Below are positions 1 to 8,958 of a stretch of 63,588 bases of DNA, piece by piece. Positions within the stretch are counted from its first letter, which is position 1. Each line of letters opens with the position of its first letter. The notes beneath the pieces are model-generated. The model made no database searches. It was not told the origin of the DNA and saw nothing but the letters and a program-made list of their open reading frames with translations. The stretch covers positions 1-63,588 of the forward strand of contig JAHIRD010000096.1 of assembly GCA_018818835.1 (NCBI GenBank), written 5' to 3'. The DNA comes from Pseudomonadota bacterium (lineage in GTDB: Bacteria; Desulfobacterota; Desulfobacteria; Desulfobacterales; Desulfolunaceae). The translations under genes were made by a program, and so were the position numbers.

Positions 1-20
1 GGGGGGGGGGGGGGGGGGGG
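1..20. other. Poly-G run at contig edge (probable artefact)
   Basis: The window opens with exactly 20 G residues and then changes abruptly to ordinary mixed sequence. Nothing else in the window looks like it. A terminal G homopolymer is a known artefact of two-colour sequencing chemistry, where no signal is called G. I read it as an assembly-end artefact. Positions 21-77 hold no recognisable feature. Confidence 0.75.
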
Positions 21-77
21 AATACCTCTGGCGACCCTACCTAAAGTCAACCCCCCAACAATACTGGGGCAGGCATT

Positions 78-1988
78 TTACTGGGAAAGTTCTTTAAACC
101 CGTTTCCGTCTGCATTGAGAAGATAAAGTTCTTTCCAGACATCCCCGGTTTCATCCACCGAGGTGACGCCTGTCACGCCCTCGAAGTCTTTGATCTCAAG
201 GAGTCTGTCTCTGAATGTACTGTAGGAGATCGGCTTTTCCCGGACCACCTGAAATATCATCATGGCCGAATCGTACCCGATGGCCTCGATAAAGCCGGGC
301 GTTTCGTTGAAGGTTGCTATAAAATCTCTGACAAAGCGTTGGACCTCTGTTCGTTTGCTGCCCCCAAAAAAACCATCGGGAATCACCGTTCCATGAGCCG
401 CATTGCCTGCCATCCGGATGAGTTTATCCGTATGCCACAGGTTCGTTCCCAGAAGATAGACGTCTCCCACATCATAAAAAGACAGCTGGGGCAGTATAAG
501 CCCCACTTTTTCACAGGAATCAGGAATAAATACGGCGTCAAAATCCATCACAGGACTCTGGGCTTCGGTATCTGCAGGTTCTTTTTTGAGATAATCGGTT
601 TTGTCCACCACAACATCCGGCTCCTGGATCACGGGATAGTACATGCCGATCAACTTTTTAATGGGGACAGCAAAATCCGTGTTCTCAAGGGTATAGGATT
701 CCACCCCCACGATCTCGCCGCCGTAGGCATTCACCTCGTCCCAGAACAGATTCATCAGATCCTGGCCGTACTGTTCTTCAGGATAGAGGATGGCAAAATT
801 ATTGAGTCCCAGGACCTCAAAGGCATAGGATACCACGGATTTCACCTGCATTTCCCTGGTCATAAAGTTTCTGAAAACAAAATCTCCCATGCGTGTTATC
901 CCCTCTTTTCCAGTGAGGGTCATGATGGGGACACCCCGCAACTGGGCTTCCTGAGCCGCTTCTTCCACGGTCCCCACAGGCCCTATGATGGCGCAGACCC
1001 CAAGTTCGGCAAGCTCGCGCACCGCCTCTCTGGTTTTTTCAGGATCCGATTCCGTATCTCTGTAAACAATGCGAAGATCCGTTTCGCTGTCCGTTTCAAC
1101 CAGTGTATTGTAGGCCAGGTCAAACCCCATCTGTGCTCTCAAACCGTAAGATTCGTATTTGCCGCTTGTGGGCATGAGGCAACCCACCAGATTGATCGTG
1201 TATGCCGAACTGGTAAGAGCCTCCTTGATCTTTTCAGCCTCCTTTGCCAAGGGGTGTCTGGCATAGAGCTGGATAAAACGGGTCAAAGCTCCAAGCCCCT
1301 CGTCTTTCTTCCCATCCCTTAATATGTTCCGACAGAGCTGGAATTCAATGAATGCTCGGATTTCATCCTCCCGGGTCCGGTCAAGCAGGGCTGCAATCTC
1401 ATCGGGGGTCAAACGTTCAAGGGCATTTCTCAATTTCAAGGTGATGCCTTCATTTTCTGCGGCCTCACTTCGTTTGTAAGCCCGAAAAAACGCATCCACG
1501 GCATCCATTTTTGCATCAAGTCCCAGAAAGGCATCCCCCATGACCACGTACTTACGGATCAGGTAATCGCTGGGGGTAAGGTTTTCAGGGACATCATAGC
1601 TGCCTTTGATGACCTCGGAATAGAGTCCTTCCTGATAATAAGTCACCAGAATATCCACCATGGCATCAGGAGCATATGGGCTGCCGGGATAATTTTTTAC
1701 AAGAGTCTGGTAAGCCTGACGGGCCTTTTCGTAATGGCCCATGGCCGAATGAATGGCACCGATTTTCAGGAGAGCTGCCGGGGCCAGGGCCTGGTTCGGA
1801 TAGTCGTCAATATACGTGGAGTAAGCCGCCAGGGCCCGGTCATAATCGCCCTGTTCGAATTTCTTTTCAGCCCGGGCAAACACCTTGTCCCCGTCTGCTC
1901 CCACTTTAAGAGTCGATACGGATTTCAGGCCGCAGGAAGCTACAAGAAAAAGGCTGATCATGGCAATAAAATAATTATATGATTTCAT
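78..1988 (-). CDS. Lipoprotein with TPR repeats and a periplasmic ligand-binding domain (LpoA-like)
   Basis: The 636-residue product begins with a short hydrophobic signal ending in a lipobox (VASC, Cys19), so it should be lipid-anchored in the periplasm. Residues about 35-130 contain TPR-like helical pairs, for example GDYDRALAAYSTYIDDYP, with more helices to about 260. From about 265 to the end it resembles a type 1 periplasmic binding fold, with a first-strand motif INLVGCLMPTSGKYES and the loop AIIGPVGTVEEAA. This layout is known from penicillin-binding-protein activators of the LpoA type and from receptors related to branched-chain amino-acid binding proteins. No transporter or PBP gene lies beside it, so the ligand or partner cannot be told. 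miaA lies 131 nt upstream on the same strand. The family call is firm; the exact role is not. Confidence 0.8.
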   Translation of the reverse strand: MKSYNYFIAMISLFLVASCGLKSVSTLKVGADGDKVFARAEKKFEQGDYDRALAAYSTYIDDYPNQALAPAALLKIGAIHSAMGHYEKARQAYQTLVKNYPGSPYAPDAMVDILVTYYQEGLYSEVIKGSYDVPENLTPSDYLIRKYVVMGDAFLGLDAKMDAVDAFFRAYKRSEAAENEGITLKLRNALERLTPDEIAALLDRTREDEIRAFIEFQLCRNILRDGKKDEGLGALTRFIQLYARHPLAKEAEKIKEALTSSAYTINLVGCLMPTSGKYESYGLRAQMGFDLAYNTLVETDSETDLRIVYRDTESDPEKTREAVRELAELGVCAIIGPVGTVEEAAQEAQLRGVPIMTLTGKEGITRMGDFVFRNFMTREMQVKSVVSYAFEVLGLNNFAILYPEEQYGQDLMNLFWDEVNAYGGEIVGVESYTLENTDFAVPIKKLIGMYYPVIQEPDVVVDKTDYLKKEPADTEAQSPVMDFDAVFIPDSCEKVGLILPQLSFYDVGDVYLLGTNLWHTDKLIRMAGNAAHGTVIPDGFFGGSKRTEVQRFVRDFIATFNETPGFIEAIGYDSAMMIFQVVREKPISYSTFRDRLLEIKDFEGVTGVTSVDETGDVWKELYLLNADGNGFKELSQ

Positions 1989-2119
1989 GGTTTCATGGCC
2001 GAAATTAATGGATTAAACATCTGTGAAATGACAATCAAAATACACGCCCCAAGCCCCAGTTGTCAATTAATTGTTGTTATTTGTTCATGCCTCTTGAAAT
2101 TAAACGGGCCAGGGCCAGG

Positions 2120-3058
2120 TCAGGAGGAGGGTTTTCCGAGAAAGATTCTTGCCCTGTCAACCATGGCATCCAGCCTTTGGGGTTCAAACCATTCGATTTC
2201 TGAATCAGCCCTGAACCAGGTCATCTGTCTTTTGGCATAGCGCCGTGAATCACGTTTGAGTGTTCTGACCGCTTCCTCAAAGGTCACATGACCCTGAATG
2301 TACTGAATCATGTGACGGTATCCCAAGGACCCCATGGATTTCAGCAGGGGCGAATATCCCCGTTCAAGAAGGGATTCCACCTCAACCAATAAGCCCTGTT
2401 CAAGCATCAGATCCACCCTCATATTGATCCTCTCATAAAGCAACTCACGATCCATGCAAAGGCCCAGCTTTAAAACCCGATAAGGCTGATCGGAAAAACC
2501 GTGGGCCTCATGGCATTCGGAGATGGGCCGCCCGGTAGTCTCAAATATTTCAAGGGCCCGGATAATCCGAAAGGCATCATTGGGATGGATACGACCCGCG
2601 GCGTGGGGATCCAGTGCTGCCAGTTGCCCATGCAAAGCAGGCGATCCATTTTCAAAGCATTCTTTTTCCAGACGGGCAATGATGGCCTTATCCGCAGGGT
2701 GTGCCCTGAACAAACCGCTGACAAGGGCCTTGATATAGAGTCCTGTTCCCCCGGCCACCACTGGAACCAGACCCTGCTCCCAAAGTGAACGTATCCGAAT
2801 ATCGGCCTGCTTTGAAAAACGAGCCGCATCATAGGGCTCATCCGGATCCACAATATCCACCATATCATGGGGGACCTGTTCCTGCTCTTCGGCTGTGGGC
2901 TTGGCTGTTCCGATATTCATGTACCGGTATATCTGCATGGAATCCGCACTGATAATCCTGCCGCCAAGGGCCTTGGACAGCCCGATGGCCGTGGATGTTT
3001 TACCAATTCCGGTGGGCCCGCAGACCACAACGATGTCAGATTTTTTTATCATGTTCAT
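2120..3058 (-). CDS. miaA: tRNA dimethylallyltransferase MiaA
   Basis: MiaA transfers a dimethylallyl group to N6 of A37 in tRNAs that read codons starting with U. The 312-residue length is normal. Residues 14-21 form the P-loop GPTGIGKT. It is followed by the family signatures ISADSMQIYRYMNIGTAKPT, which binds the substrate, and VVAGGTGLYIKAL. The tRNA-binding tail includes RRYAKRQMTWFR near residue 280. A second Met lies two codons downstream, so the start is uncertain by two residues. The gene may share a transcript with the lipoprotein gene downstream, but the 131-nt gap leaves that open. The assignment is secure. Confidence 0.95.
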   Translation of the reverse strand: MNMIKKSDIVVVCGPTGIGKTSTAIGLSKALGGRIISADSMQIYRYMNIGTAKPTAEEQEQVPHDMVDIVDPDEPYDAARFSKQADIRIRSLWEQGLVPVVAGGTGLYIKALVSGLFRAHPADKAIIARLEKECFENGSPALHGQLAALDPHAAGRIHPNDAFRIIRALEIFETTGRPISECHEAHGFSDQPYRVLKLGLCMDRELLYERINMRVDLMLEQGLLVEVESLLERGYSPLLKSMGSLGYRHMIQYIQGHVTFEEAVRTLKRDSRRYAKRQMTWFRADSEIEWFEPQRLDAMVDRARIFLGKPSS

Positions 3059-3448
3059 GCAACGTATCCGAATAAGCGTACGAGTACCGTCCTTTCAGGA
3101 CTGAGTCCGAGTACGAGTTTTTGGCTCATCAACCTCCTGATCACAGCCTCTCCTGCAAGACCGAGAAAAATCCATTGCCGATTCCTTAACACAACCCTTC
3201 CAAAATTCATACGTTTTAAGAGGATATAATTCTATTGACAAGCCCATGCATTAACGGTAGTAGGTATATTTGCTCAATTTACCTTTAAATTGGTGAAATA
3301 GACTATAATTTATAGTAACCCCATGGAAGCACTACACTTTATTCATTTTATGGGGTTCGTTGGTTTTGGAATAATATTGTAACATTGCAGAGCCGTTCAT
3401 GATCGTCTTGAAGGGGACTCTGCATTATTTTAACAGGAGAAAGAAGCC
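3059..3448. other. 390-nt intergenic region: hairpin repeat, putative promoter and structured leader of the hdrA operon
   Basis: This gap separates divergent miaA and hdrA. It holds a small hairpin (GTCCT-TTC-AGGAC, 3089-3101) resembling one near 37593. A TTGACA lies at 3235-3240 and a perfect TATAAT at 3304-3309. Just after the expected start point is an 8-bp inverted repeat, AACCCCAT (3317-3324) with ATGGGGTT (3350-3357). A second stem pairs TGCAGAG (3386-3392) with CTCTGCA (3418-3424) and is followed by ATTATTTT. hdrA has a clear ribosome-binding site, AGGAGA, about 9 nt before its ATG. The leader may be regulatory, but the hairpins match no riboswitch family I know. Confidence 0.4.
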
Positions 3449-6400
3449 ATGTCTAAGGATGTAATCGGATCCGTAATGGTCGTGGGTGGCGGGATATCAG
3501 GTATGCAGACAGCACTGGATCTTGCCGATTCAGGCTACTATGTGTACCTGGTCGAAAGAGGCCCGTCAATCGGCGGTGTCATGTCCCAACTGGACAAAAC
3601 CTTCCCCACCAATGACTGCGCGATGTGAATTATCTCACCTAAACTGGTCGAGGTCGGCCGGCATCTAAACATCGAGTTAAAAACATTAAGCGACGTCATT
3701 GACATTAAAGGTGAGGCAGGAAATTTTGAGGTCGAACTCAAACAACGCCCCCGCTATGTCAACACTGAAAAATGTATCGCCTGTGGTCTCTGCGCTGAAA
3801 AATGCCCCAAAAAAGTCACAGACCATTACAATGCGAACCTGATTAAACGTAAAGCTATTTATGTGGAGTACGATCAGGCTGTGCCTCTGAAATACGGCAT
3901 TGACCCCACCCAGTGTATCAAGTTGACCAAGGATAAATGCGGGAATTGTGAAAAAGTCTGCCCCACCGGTGCCATTGAATACGATCAAAAAGAAACGACT
4001 GTGACCCTGAACGTGGGTTCCGTTGTTCTTGCCACGGGTTTCAAGCCCTTTGATCCTACAATCTTTGACACATACCAGTACTCTAAATTCCCCAACGTGG
4101 TCACTGCCCTTGAATTCGAACGAATTCTTTCGGCTTCAGGCCCCACAAAAGGTCATCTGATCACCCGGTCCAAAGACCATTCAGAACCCAAGAAAATAGC
4201 CTGGTTCCAGTGCATCGGCTCAAGGGACATGAACAAGTGTGACAATGGTCACTGCTCTTCGGTATGCTGTATGTACGCCACCAAAGAAGCGATCATGGCC
4301 AAGGAGCACAACGGAGACGATCTGGATTGCGCCATCTTCTATATGGACATGCGTACTCCGGGCAAGGACTTTGAAGCATATTATGAAAACGCCAAGAAAA
4401 AAGGCGTTCGATATGTCAAAAGCCGGATTCACACCATCAACCCGATTCCCGAATCCGAGAGCCTGGAAGTCCGCTATGTGACTGAAACCGGTCAAATCGA
4501 TACGGAAATTTTCGATATGATCGTTCTTTCCATCGGTCTTGAATCCCATCCGGAAAGCATTGCCCTTGCAAAAAAACTCAATATTGATCTGACCCGGAGT
4601 AATTTTGCCAAGACCACATCCTTTGAACCTGTAAGCACCTCCAGAAAAGGCATTTATGTCTGCGGTGCATTCCAGGGACCCAAGGATATTCCCGAATCCA
4701 TCGTTGACGCCAGTGCGGCAGCCGCGGATGCTGGGGAGGCACTGTCATCTGCCCGTAACACCCTGACCAAAACAGCTGAAGAGATCATTGAAGCCAATGT
4801 CCAGGGAGAACGTCCCCGGGTTGGCGTATTTGTCTGCAGCTGCGGAACCAACATCGCCGGTACCATCAAGGTGGATGAGGTCGCCAAATATGCGGAAAGC
4901 CTTCCTTACGTTGAATTTGTGACCAACAACCTGTTCTCCTGTTCCCAGGATACCCAGAATAAAATTTCCGAGATCATCAAGGAAAAGAACCTGAACAGAG
5001 TTGTGGTGGCAGCGTGTACACCCAAAACCCATGAAGGTCTGTTCCAGGAAACCCTGCTTGCAGCCGGACTGAACAAATACCTATTTGAAATGGCCAATAT
5101 CCGTAACCATAATTCCTGGGTTCATAAAGACCAACCCGAGATTGCCACGGAAAAAGCCAAGGACACCATCCGCATGTCCGTTGCCAAAGTGGCCTTGTTC
5201 CAGCCCCTTGAAGAAGCCGAGCTGCAGGTTGACCAGACAGCCCTTGTTCTGGGCGGCGGAATCTCAGGTATGTCCACAGCATTGAGCCTTTCACGCCAGG
5301 GTTACAAAACCCATATCGTGGAAAGAAGCGATGTCATGGGCGGCCAGGCCAATAATCTGTTCAAAACAGCCAAGGGTGAAAGCATTCAGGAAAAACTGGC
5401 GGAGCTGGTAGCCGATGTGAACAACGACGGCAACATCACCGTTCACCTGAACACAAGCCTTGAAAATGTCCAGGGATTTGTGGGCAATTTCGAGTCTACC
5501 CTGGTCAGCGGTGGAAAAGAGGAAAACCTGAAACACGGTGTGGCTGTCATGGCCACGGGCGCTTATCCCTACCAGCCCACCGAGTATGCTTACGGTACTG
5601 ATCCCCGGATTGTCACCAGCCAGGAACTGGATCAGAAATTCATTTCAAATGATCCTTCGTTGGGCAGCGTGAAATCAGCGGTGTTCATCCAGTGTGTGGG
5701 TTCCAGAAATACTGAACGGCCCTACTGTTCAAGACTCTGCTGTACCCATTCCGTGGACAATGCCATCGAACTTAAAAAACGGAACCCCGAGGTCAATGTC
5801 TATGTTCTTTACAGAGATATCCGAACCTATGGTGAACGTGAATATCTGTTCCGGGAAGCTCGGGAACTGGGTGTGATTTTTATCCGTCATACCCTGGAAA
5901 GCCTGCCCCAGCTGTCCATCGATAATGGCAAAATTATCATCAAAACCAAAGACCATGTTCTTCACAGGCCCCTTGAGATTGAAGCGGATCTGGTATCCCT
6001 GGCCACAGCCATTGTACCGTACCGGGATGAAAAGATCGCTCAGTTCTTCAAACTGCCCATGAATGCCAACGGGTTCTTCGTGGAACGTCACGCCAAGCTT
6101 GGACCGTCAGAGTTTGCAACAGACGGTGTTTTCCTCTGTGGTATGGCGCACTACCCCAAACCCATTGATGAAGCCGTTTCCCAGGCAAAGGCAGCCGCTT
6201 CACGTGCCATTACCCTTTTGGCCCGTGAAACCATTCACACCAGCGGCCAGGTTGCAAGTGTGAATACCAGTCTCTGCAGTTCATGCGGTGTCTGTGTTTC
6301 CGTTTGTCCCTACTCTGCACCGTCCTTTCTCACGGAAGGTCGCGACGCGGGCAAGGCAAAAATCAATCCGGTTCTCTGCAAAGGCTGCGGCCTCTGTGTG

Positions 6401-6490
6401 GGTTCCTGCAGGTCAGGTGCCATCAACCACAGAGGTTTTGACACGGACCAGATTTTTGCCCAGTTGTATACTCTGAACGAGGCCGTCTAA
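3449..6490 (+). CDS. hdrA: HdrA-like double-module flavin/Fe-S subunit, selenocysteine at residue 60
   Basis: HdrA is the FAD- and 4Fe-4S-binding core of heterodisulfide reductase-type electron-bifurcating complexes in the cytoplasm. Reading the in-frame TGA at 3626-3628 as selenocysteine gives one protein of 1013 residues. Two HdrA modules are fused. Module 1 (about 1-430) has an FAD motif VVGGGISGMQTAL, then NDCAM-Sec-IISPKLVEV, where usual HdrA has Cys, and 4Fe-4S sites near residues 109-119 and 164-171. Module 2 (about 440-1013) has its own N-terminal Cys region, a second FAD motif VLGGGISGMSTAL near 600, and a C-terminal pair of ferredoxin sites (CSSCGVCVSVCP and CKGCGLCVGSCR, about 943-978). 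Both modules carry the family CCxxxA/CCTHS signature. The start has AGGAGA upstream. An annotation that stops at TGA would give only a C-terminal 875-residue protein from 3863. mvhD follows by 71 nt. Confidence 0.92.
3626..3661 (+). promoter_or_regulatory. Selenocysteine codon and SECIS-like hairpin in hdrA
   Basis: The TGA at 3626-3628 sits in the reading frame of hdrA inside the conserved context CAM-x-IISP. Starting 15 nt after it, CTGGTC (3644-3649) pairs with GGCCGG (3656-3661), including two G-U pairs, around the loop GAGGTC. The AGGUC within the loop matches the apical loop of the Escherichia coli fdhF SECIS element, and the spacing is in the bacterial range. Confidence 0.85.
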
Positions 6491-6507
6491 ATTTTGCAAA
6501 TTCGTTT

Positions 6508-6530
6508 CCCGCCCTTGAATCAAGGGCGGG
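6508..6530 (+). other. Perfect hairpin between hdrA and mvhD
   Basis: CCCGCCCTTG (6508-6517) and CAAGGGCGGG (6521-6530) form a perfect 10-bp stem with a 3-nt loop. No run of U follows, so it is probably not a strong terminator. It could stabilise the upstream message or set the ratio between hdrA and the downstream subunits. Confidence 0.5.
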
Positions 6531-6561
6531 CACGATAAATTTTATAAGGAGATAGAATACA

Positions 6562-6993
6562 ATGACTGATTTTGAACCGAAAATAGTCAGTTTCCTGTGC
6601 AACTGGTGCAGCTATGGTGCCGCTGACCTTGCCGGGGTGGGTCGTGCCCAGTATCCCCCCAATGTCAGGGTGGTGAGAATCCCATGCACGGGTCGGATGA
6701 GCCCCAAATTCTTTCTGGTGGCATTGCGTGAAGGTGCCGATGCAGTCTGGGTTTCCGGCTGACATCCCGGCGACTGCCATTACCTGGAAGGTAATTACTA
6801 TGCTCGTCGAAAATTCACCTTGTTGAAAAACCTCATGGAACATATGGGAGTGGAGCCCGGCCGTTTACAGTTCTCATGGATCTCCTCTGCGGAATCCACC
6901 AAATTTGTTGACGTGGTTAAACAGGTCACCGAATCGGTTAAAGAACTGGGACCGAATGAAAAATTCATCAAGAAAACAGTTAAGGTATCATAA
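6562..6993 (+). CDS. mvhD: MvhD/FloxD-type electron-transfer subunit, selenocysteine at residue 67
   Basis: MvhD is the small 2Fe-2S protein that links HdrA to a hydrogenase or flavin oxidoreductase. Read through the TGA at 6760-6762, the protein is 143 residues, the usual family size. It has FLCNWCSYGAADLAG near the N terminus, RIPCTGRM in the middle, then WVSG-Sec-HPGDCHY, where most relatives have Cys. The rest (LEGNYYARRK, GRLQFSWISSAE) is ordinary MvhD, so translation clearly continues past the TGA. The start follows AAGGAGA by about 8 nt. It lies between hdrA and an FrhB-like gene that starts 2 nt after its stop, consistent with one operon. Stopping at TGA would leave a 66-residue fragment. 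A selenocysteine form of this subunit is known in methanogens and sulfate reducers. Confidence 0.93.
6760..6795 (+). promoter_or_regulatory. Selenocysteine codon and SECIS-like hairpin in mvhD
   Basis: TGA at 6760-6762 is followed after 16 nt by a perfect 6-bp stem: ATTACC (6779-6784) and GGTAAT (6790-6795), with the loop TGGAA. Codon usage and conserved family sequence run on without a break to the TAA at 6991. The loop lacks an obvious GU start, so the exact SECIS fold needs modelling, but the position is right. Confidence 0.78.
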
Positions 6994-6995
6994 TT

Positions 6996-7844
6996 ATGGA
7001 TGCATATATTACTAAAATAAAAGAAATATCAGAGCGGCTCCTTAAAGATGGTACAGTGGAAGCTGTGATCGGTTTTCGTCAGGGCACGGTCCCAACGATG
7101 AGCGAACCGTGTATGATCAAACGTTCTGATGACGTCAAAGATCTTGTATGGGATTCGAACTGCCGGATCAATCTGTGCAACTACCTGACCAACCGCAAGG
7201 AAAAACTGGCCATAGTTGCAAAGGGATGCGATTCCAGAAACATCGTCACCCATATCATAGAAAATAAAATCAAACGGGATCAACTGTTTATTATCGGCGT
7301 CCCCTGCAAAGGGATGAACGACAAGAACACGGGTGAGCTTCAGGACAACTGCGGCACCTGCACCCATCGGAACCCTGTCATCTACGATGAACTTGTGGGC
7401 GATCTGGTTGAAGAGCAGACGGATGTGGACAAATACGCGGATGTCAAAAAGGTGGAAGCCCTGAGCTCCGATGAAAAATGGAATTTTTTCAACGACCTCT
7501 ACTCCTCCTGCACACGCTGCCATGCCTGCAGAAATGCCTGTCCCTTGTGCTACTGCCCCACCTGTTTTGTGGATGAATCAAAACCCCAGTGGGTCGGTAA
7601 GGCGGATGATGCCGTTGATATCAGAACCTATCATTTTCTCAGGGCTTACCATTGTGCCGGCCGTTGTACGGACTGCGGTTCATGCGAAGCAGCATGTCCC
7701 CAGAACATCAAGGTCCGTCAGATGACAAAAAAGCTTGAAAAAGACTGTTCTGAACTCTATGGCTGGGAAGCTGGACTGACGCTCGATGAACGTCCACCGC
7801 TTGATACATTCAAAGTCGACGATCGGGAAGACTTTATCAAGTAA
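6996..7844 (+). CDS. FrhB/FdhB-like 4Fe-4S protein of the Flox-Hdr operon
   Basis: A 282-residue cytoplasmic Fe-S protein. The N-terminal half resembles the beta subunit of F420-dependent hydrogenase/formate dehydrogenase (AIVAKGCDSRNIV, FIIGVPCKGM). The C-terminal half carries two 4Fe-4S motifs: CTRCHACRNACPLCYCPTC from about residue 172 and CTDCGSCEAACP from about 224. It starts 2 nt after mvhD. In the described FloxABCD-HdrABC clusters of sulfate reducers, Fe-S proteins of this kind carry electrons between the NAD(P)H-oxidising flavoprotein and HdrA/MvhD. I infer that role from context. Which Flox letter applies is not certain, so no symbol is given. Confidence 0.82.
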   Translation: MDAYITKIKEISERLLKDGTVEAVIGFRQGTVPTMSEPCMIKRSDDVKDLVWDSNCRINLCNYLTNRKEKLAIVAKGCDSRNIVTHIIENKIKRDQLFIIGVPCKGMNDKNTGELQDNCGTCTHRNPVIYDELVGDLVEEQTDVDKYADVKKVEALSSDEKWNFFNDLYSSCTRCHACRNACPLCYCPTCFVDESKPQWVGKADDAVDIRTYHFLRAYHCAGRCTDCGSCEAACPQNIKVRQMTKKLEKDCSELYGWEAGLTLDERPPLDTFKVDDREDFIK

Positions 7845-7895
7845 GAGTCTTCGATCTGATTTATGAATGAAACATTATCTATAAGGGCTAATATT

Positions 7896-8936
7896 ATGAA
7901 GGTCATAAACATTGACAAAGAAAAATGGGCCAGCGGTGTAGAGAGTCTCACCAGTACCTACCGTTTATTTGGTCCGGTTAAGGAAGATGATTCCCATAAC
8001 TTCAAGGAACTCAAAAAAGGTGAGCTCCCCGATCTTGCATACGGCAATTCCAAATTGTCCCCCAAGTCGGCTGTGTTTCCCCCATCGGAAGCCATGTTCA
8101 CCTACAGCCTTGATGAAAAAAATGAGAATCATCATATCTTGAATGATGTAAAAAAAGATTATTCTCCCCGGGCTGTTCTGGGGATCAGACCCTGCGATGC
8201 CAAGGCCGTGAGTCTGGTCAGAATGAACTTTGATACCAAGGAATACCGGGACCCCTACTGGATGGATGCATTTGAGGCAACCACCTTTGTGGGTCTTGCC
8301 TGTGACAATCCCTGCTCCACCTGCTTCTGTACAAGCACCGGATGCGGTCCGTTCAGCGAAGAAGGACTGGATGTTCTTCTGGTTGAAAACGGTAATGCCT
8401 ACATTGCCAAAGCACTGACAGCTAAGGGTGAAAAACTCATGGATGCCGCCGGTTTCAAGACTGCCGGTGACGACAGTGCCATTGCCGCAAAAAAAGCCGC
8501 GGCCGAAGCCAAAATCACCGCTTCCATTGAAACAGACAAACTCAGTGAAAAAGTGATCATGGATCTCTACGATGCGCCCATATGGGACGACATTTCGTTC
8601 TCATGCATCAACTGCTGCACCTGTACCTACGCATGCCCCACCTGCTGGTGTTTTGACATCCAGGATGAAAACAAAGGTCTTTCAGGCGTCCGCATGCGTA
8701 ACTGGGACAGTTGTATGACTCCTCTGTTCACCATGCATGGTTCCGGTCACAACCCAAGATCACAAAAGAAGCAACGGGTTCGTCAGCGTTTCATGCACAA
8801 GCTGAAATACTTCCTGGACAAATACCAGAAAGGCATCATGTGCGTGGGTTGCGGTCGATGTGTGCAGCAGTGTCCGGTAAATATCGACATTCGCACCGTC
8901 AGTAAAAAAATGAACGATTACGTGGCTGCCAGCTGA
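7896..8936 (+). CDS. AsrA-like 4Fe-4S protein of the Flox-Hdr operon
   Basis: This 346-residue protein resembles the A subunit of anaerobic sulfite reductase and the beta subunits of sulfhydrogenases. It has the signature AVLGIRPCDAKAV, a Cys-rich loop CDNPCSTCFCTSTGCGP, and two 4Fe-4S sites, CINCCTCTYACPTCWC from about residue 237 and CVGCGRCVQQCP from about 316. An ATG 33 nt upstream is in frame, but the ATG at 7896 has a ribosome-binding site (AAGGG) at a normal distance and is preferred. Its partner gene, coding for an AsrB-like flavoprotein, follows by 22 nt. The pair would form the NAD(P)H-linked electron input or output of the complex. Confidence 0.85.
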   Translation: MKVINIDKEKWASGVESLTSTYRLFGPVKEDDSHNFKELKKGELPDLAYGNSKLSPKSAVFPPSEAMFTYSLDEKNENHHILNDVKKDYSPRAVLGIRPCDAKAVSLVRMNFDTKEYRDPYWMDAFEATTFVGLACDNPCSTCFCTSTGCGPFSEEGLDVLLVENGNAYIAKALTAKGEKLMDAAGFKTAGDDSAIAAKKAAAEAKITASIETDKLSEKVIMDLYDAPIWDDISFSCINCCTCTYACPTCWCFDIQDENKGLSGVRMRNWDSCMTPLFTMHGSGHNPRSQKKQRVRQRFMHKLKYFLDKYQKGIMCVGCGRCVQQCPVNIDIRTVSKKMNDYVAAS

Positions 8937-8958
8937 AGCGAACAAAAGGAGGAGTACT

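Noticed and set aside
339-1322. Long plus-strand open frame of 327 residues
   Set aside because: It runs antisense to a clear lipoprotein gene. Its translation is His/Arg/Phe-rich in the manner of a shadow frame, with no family motif.
3626-3628. Frameshift or nonsense mutation in hdrA
   Set aside because: The frame is unchanged on both sides, the TGA replaces one conserved Cys, and a SECIS-like hairpin follows at the right distance. Two other genes in the window show the same pattern.
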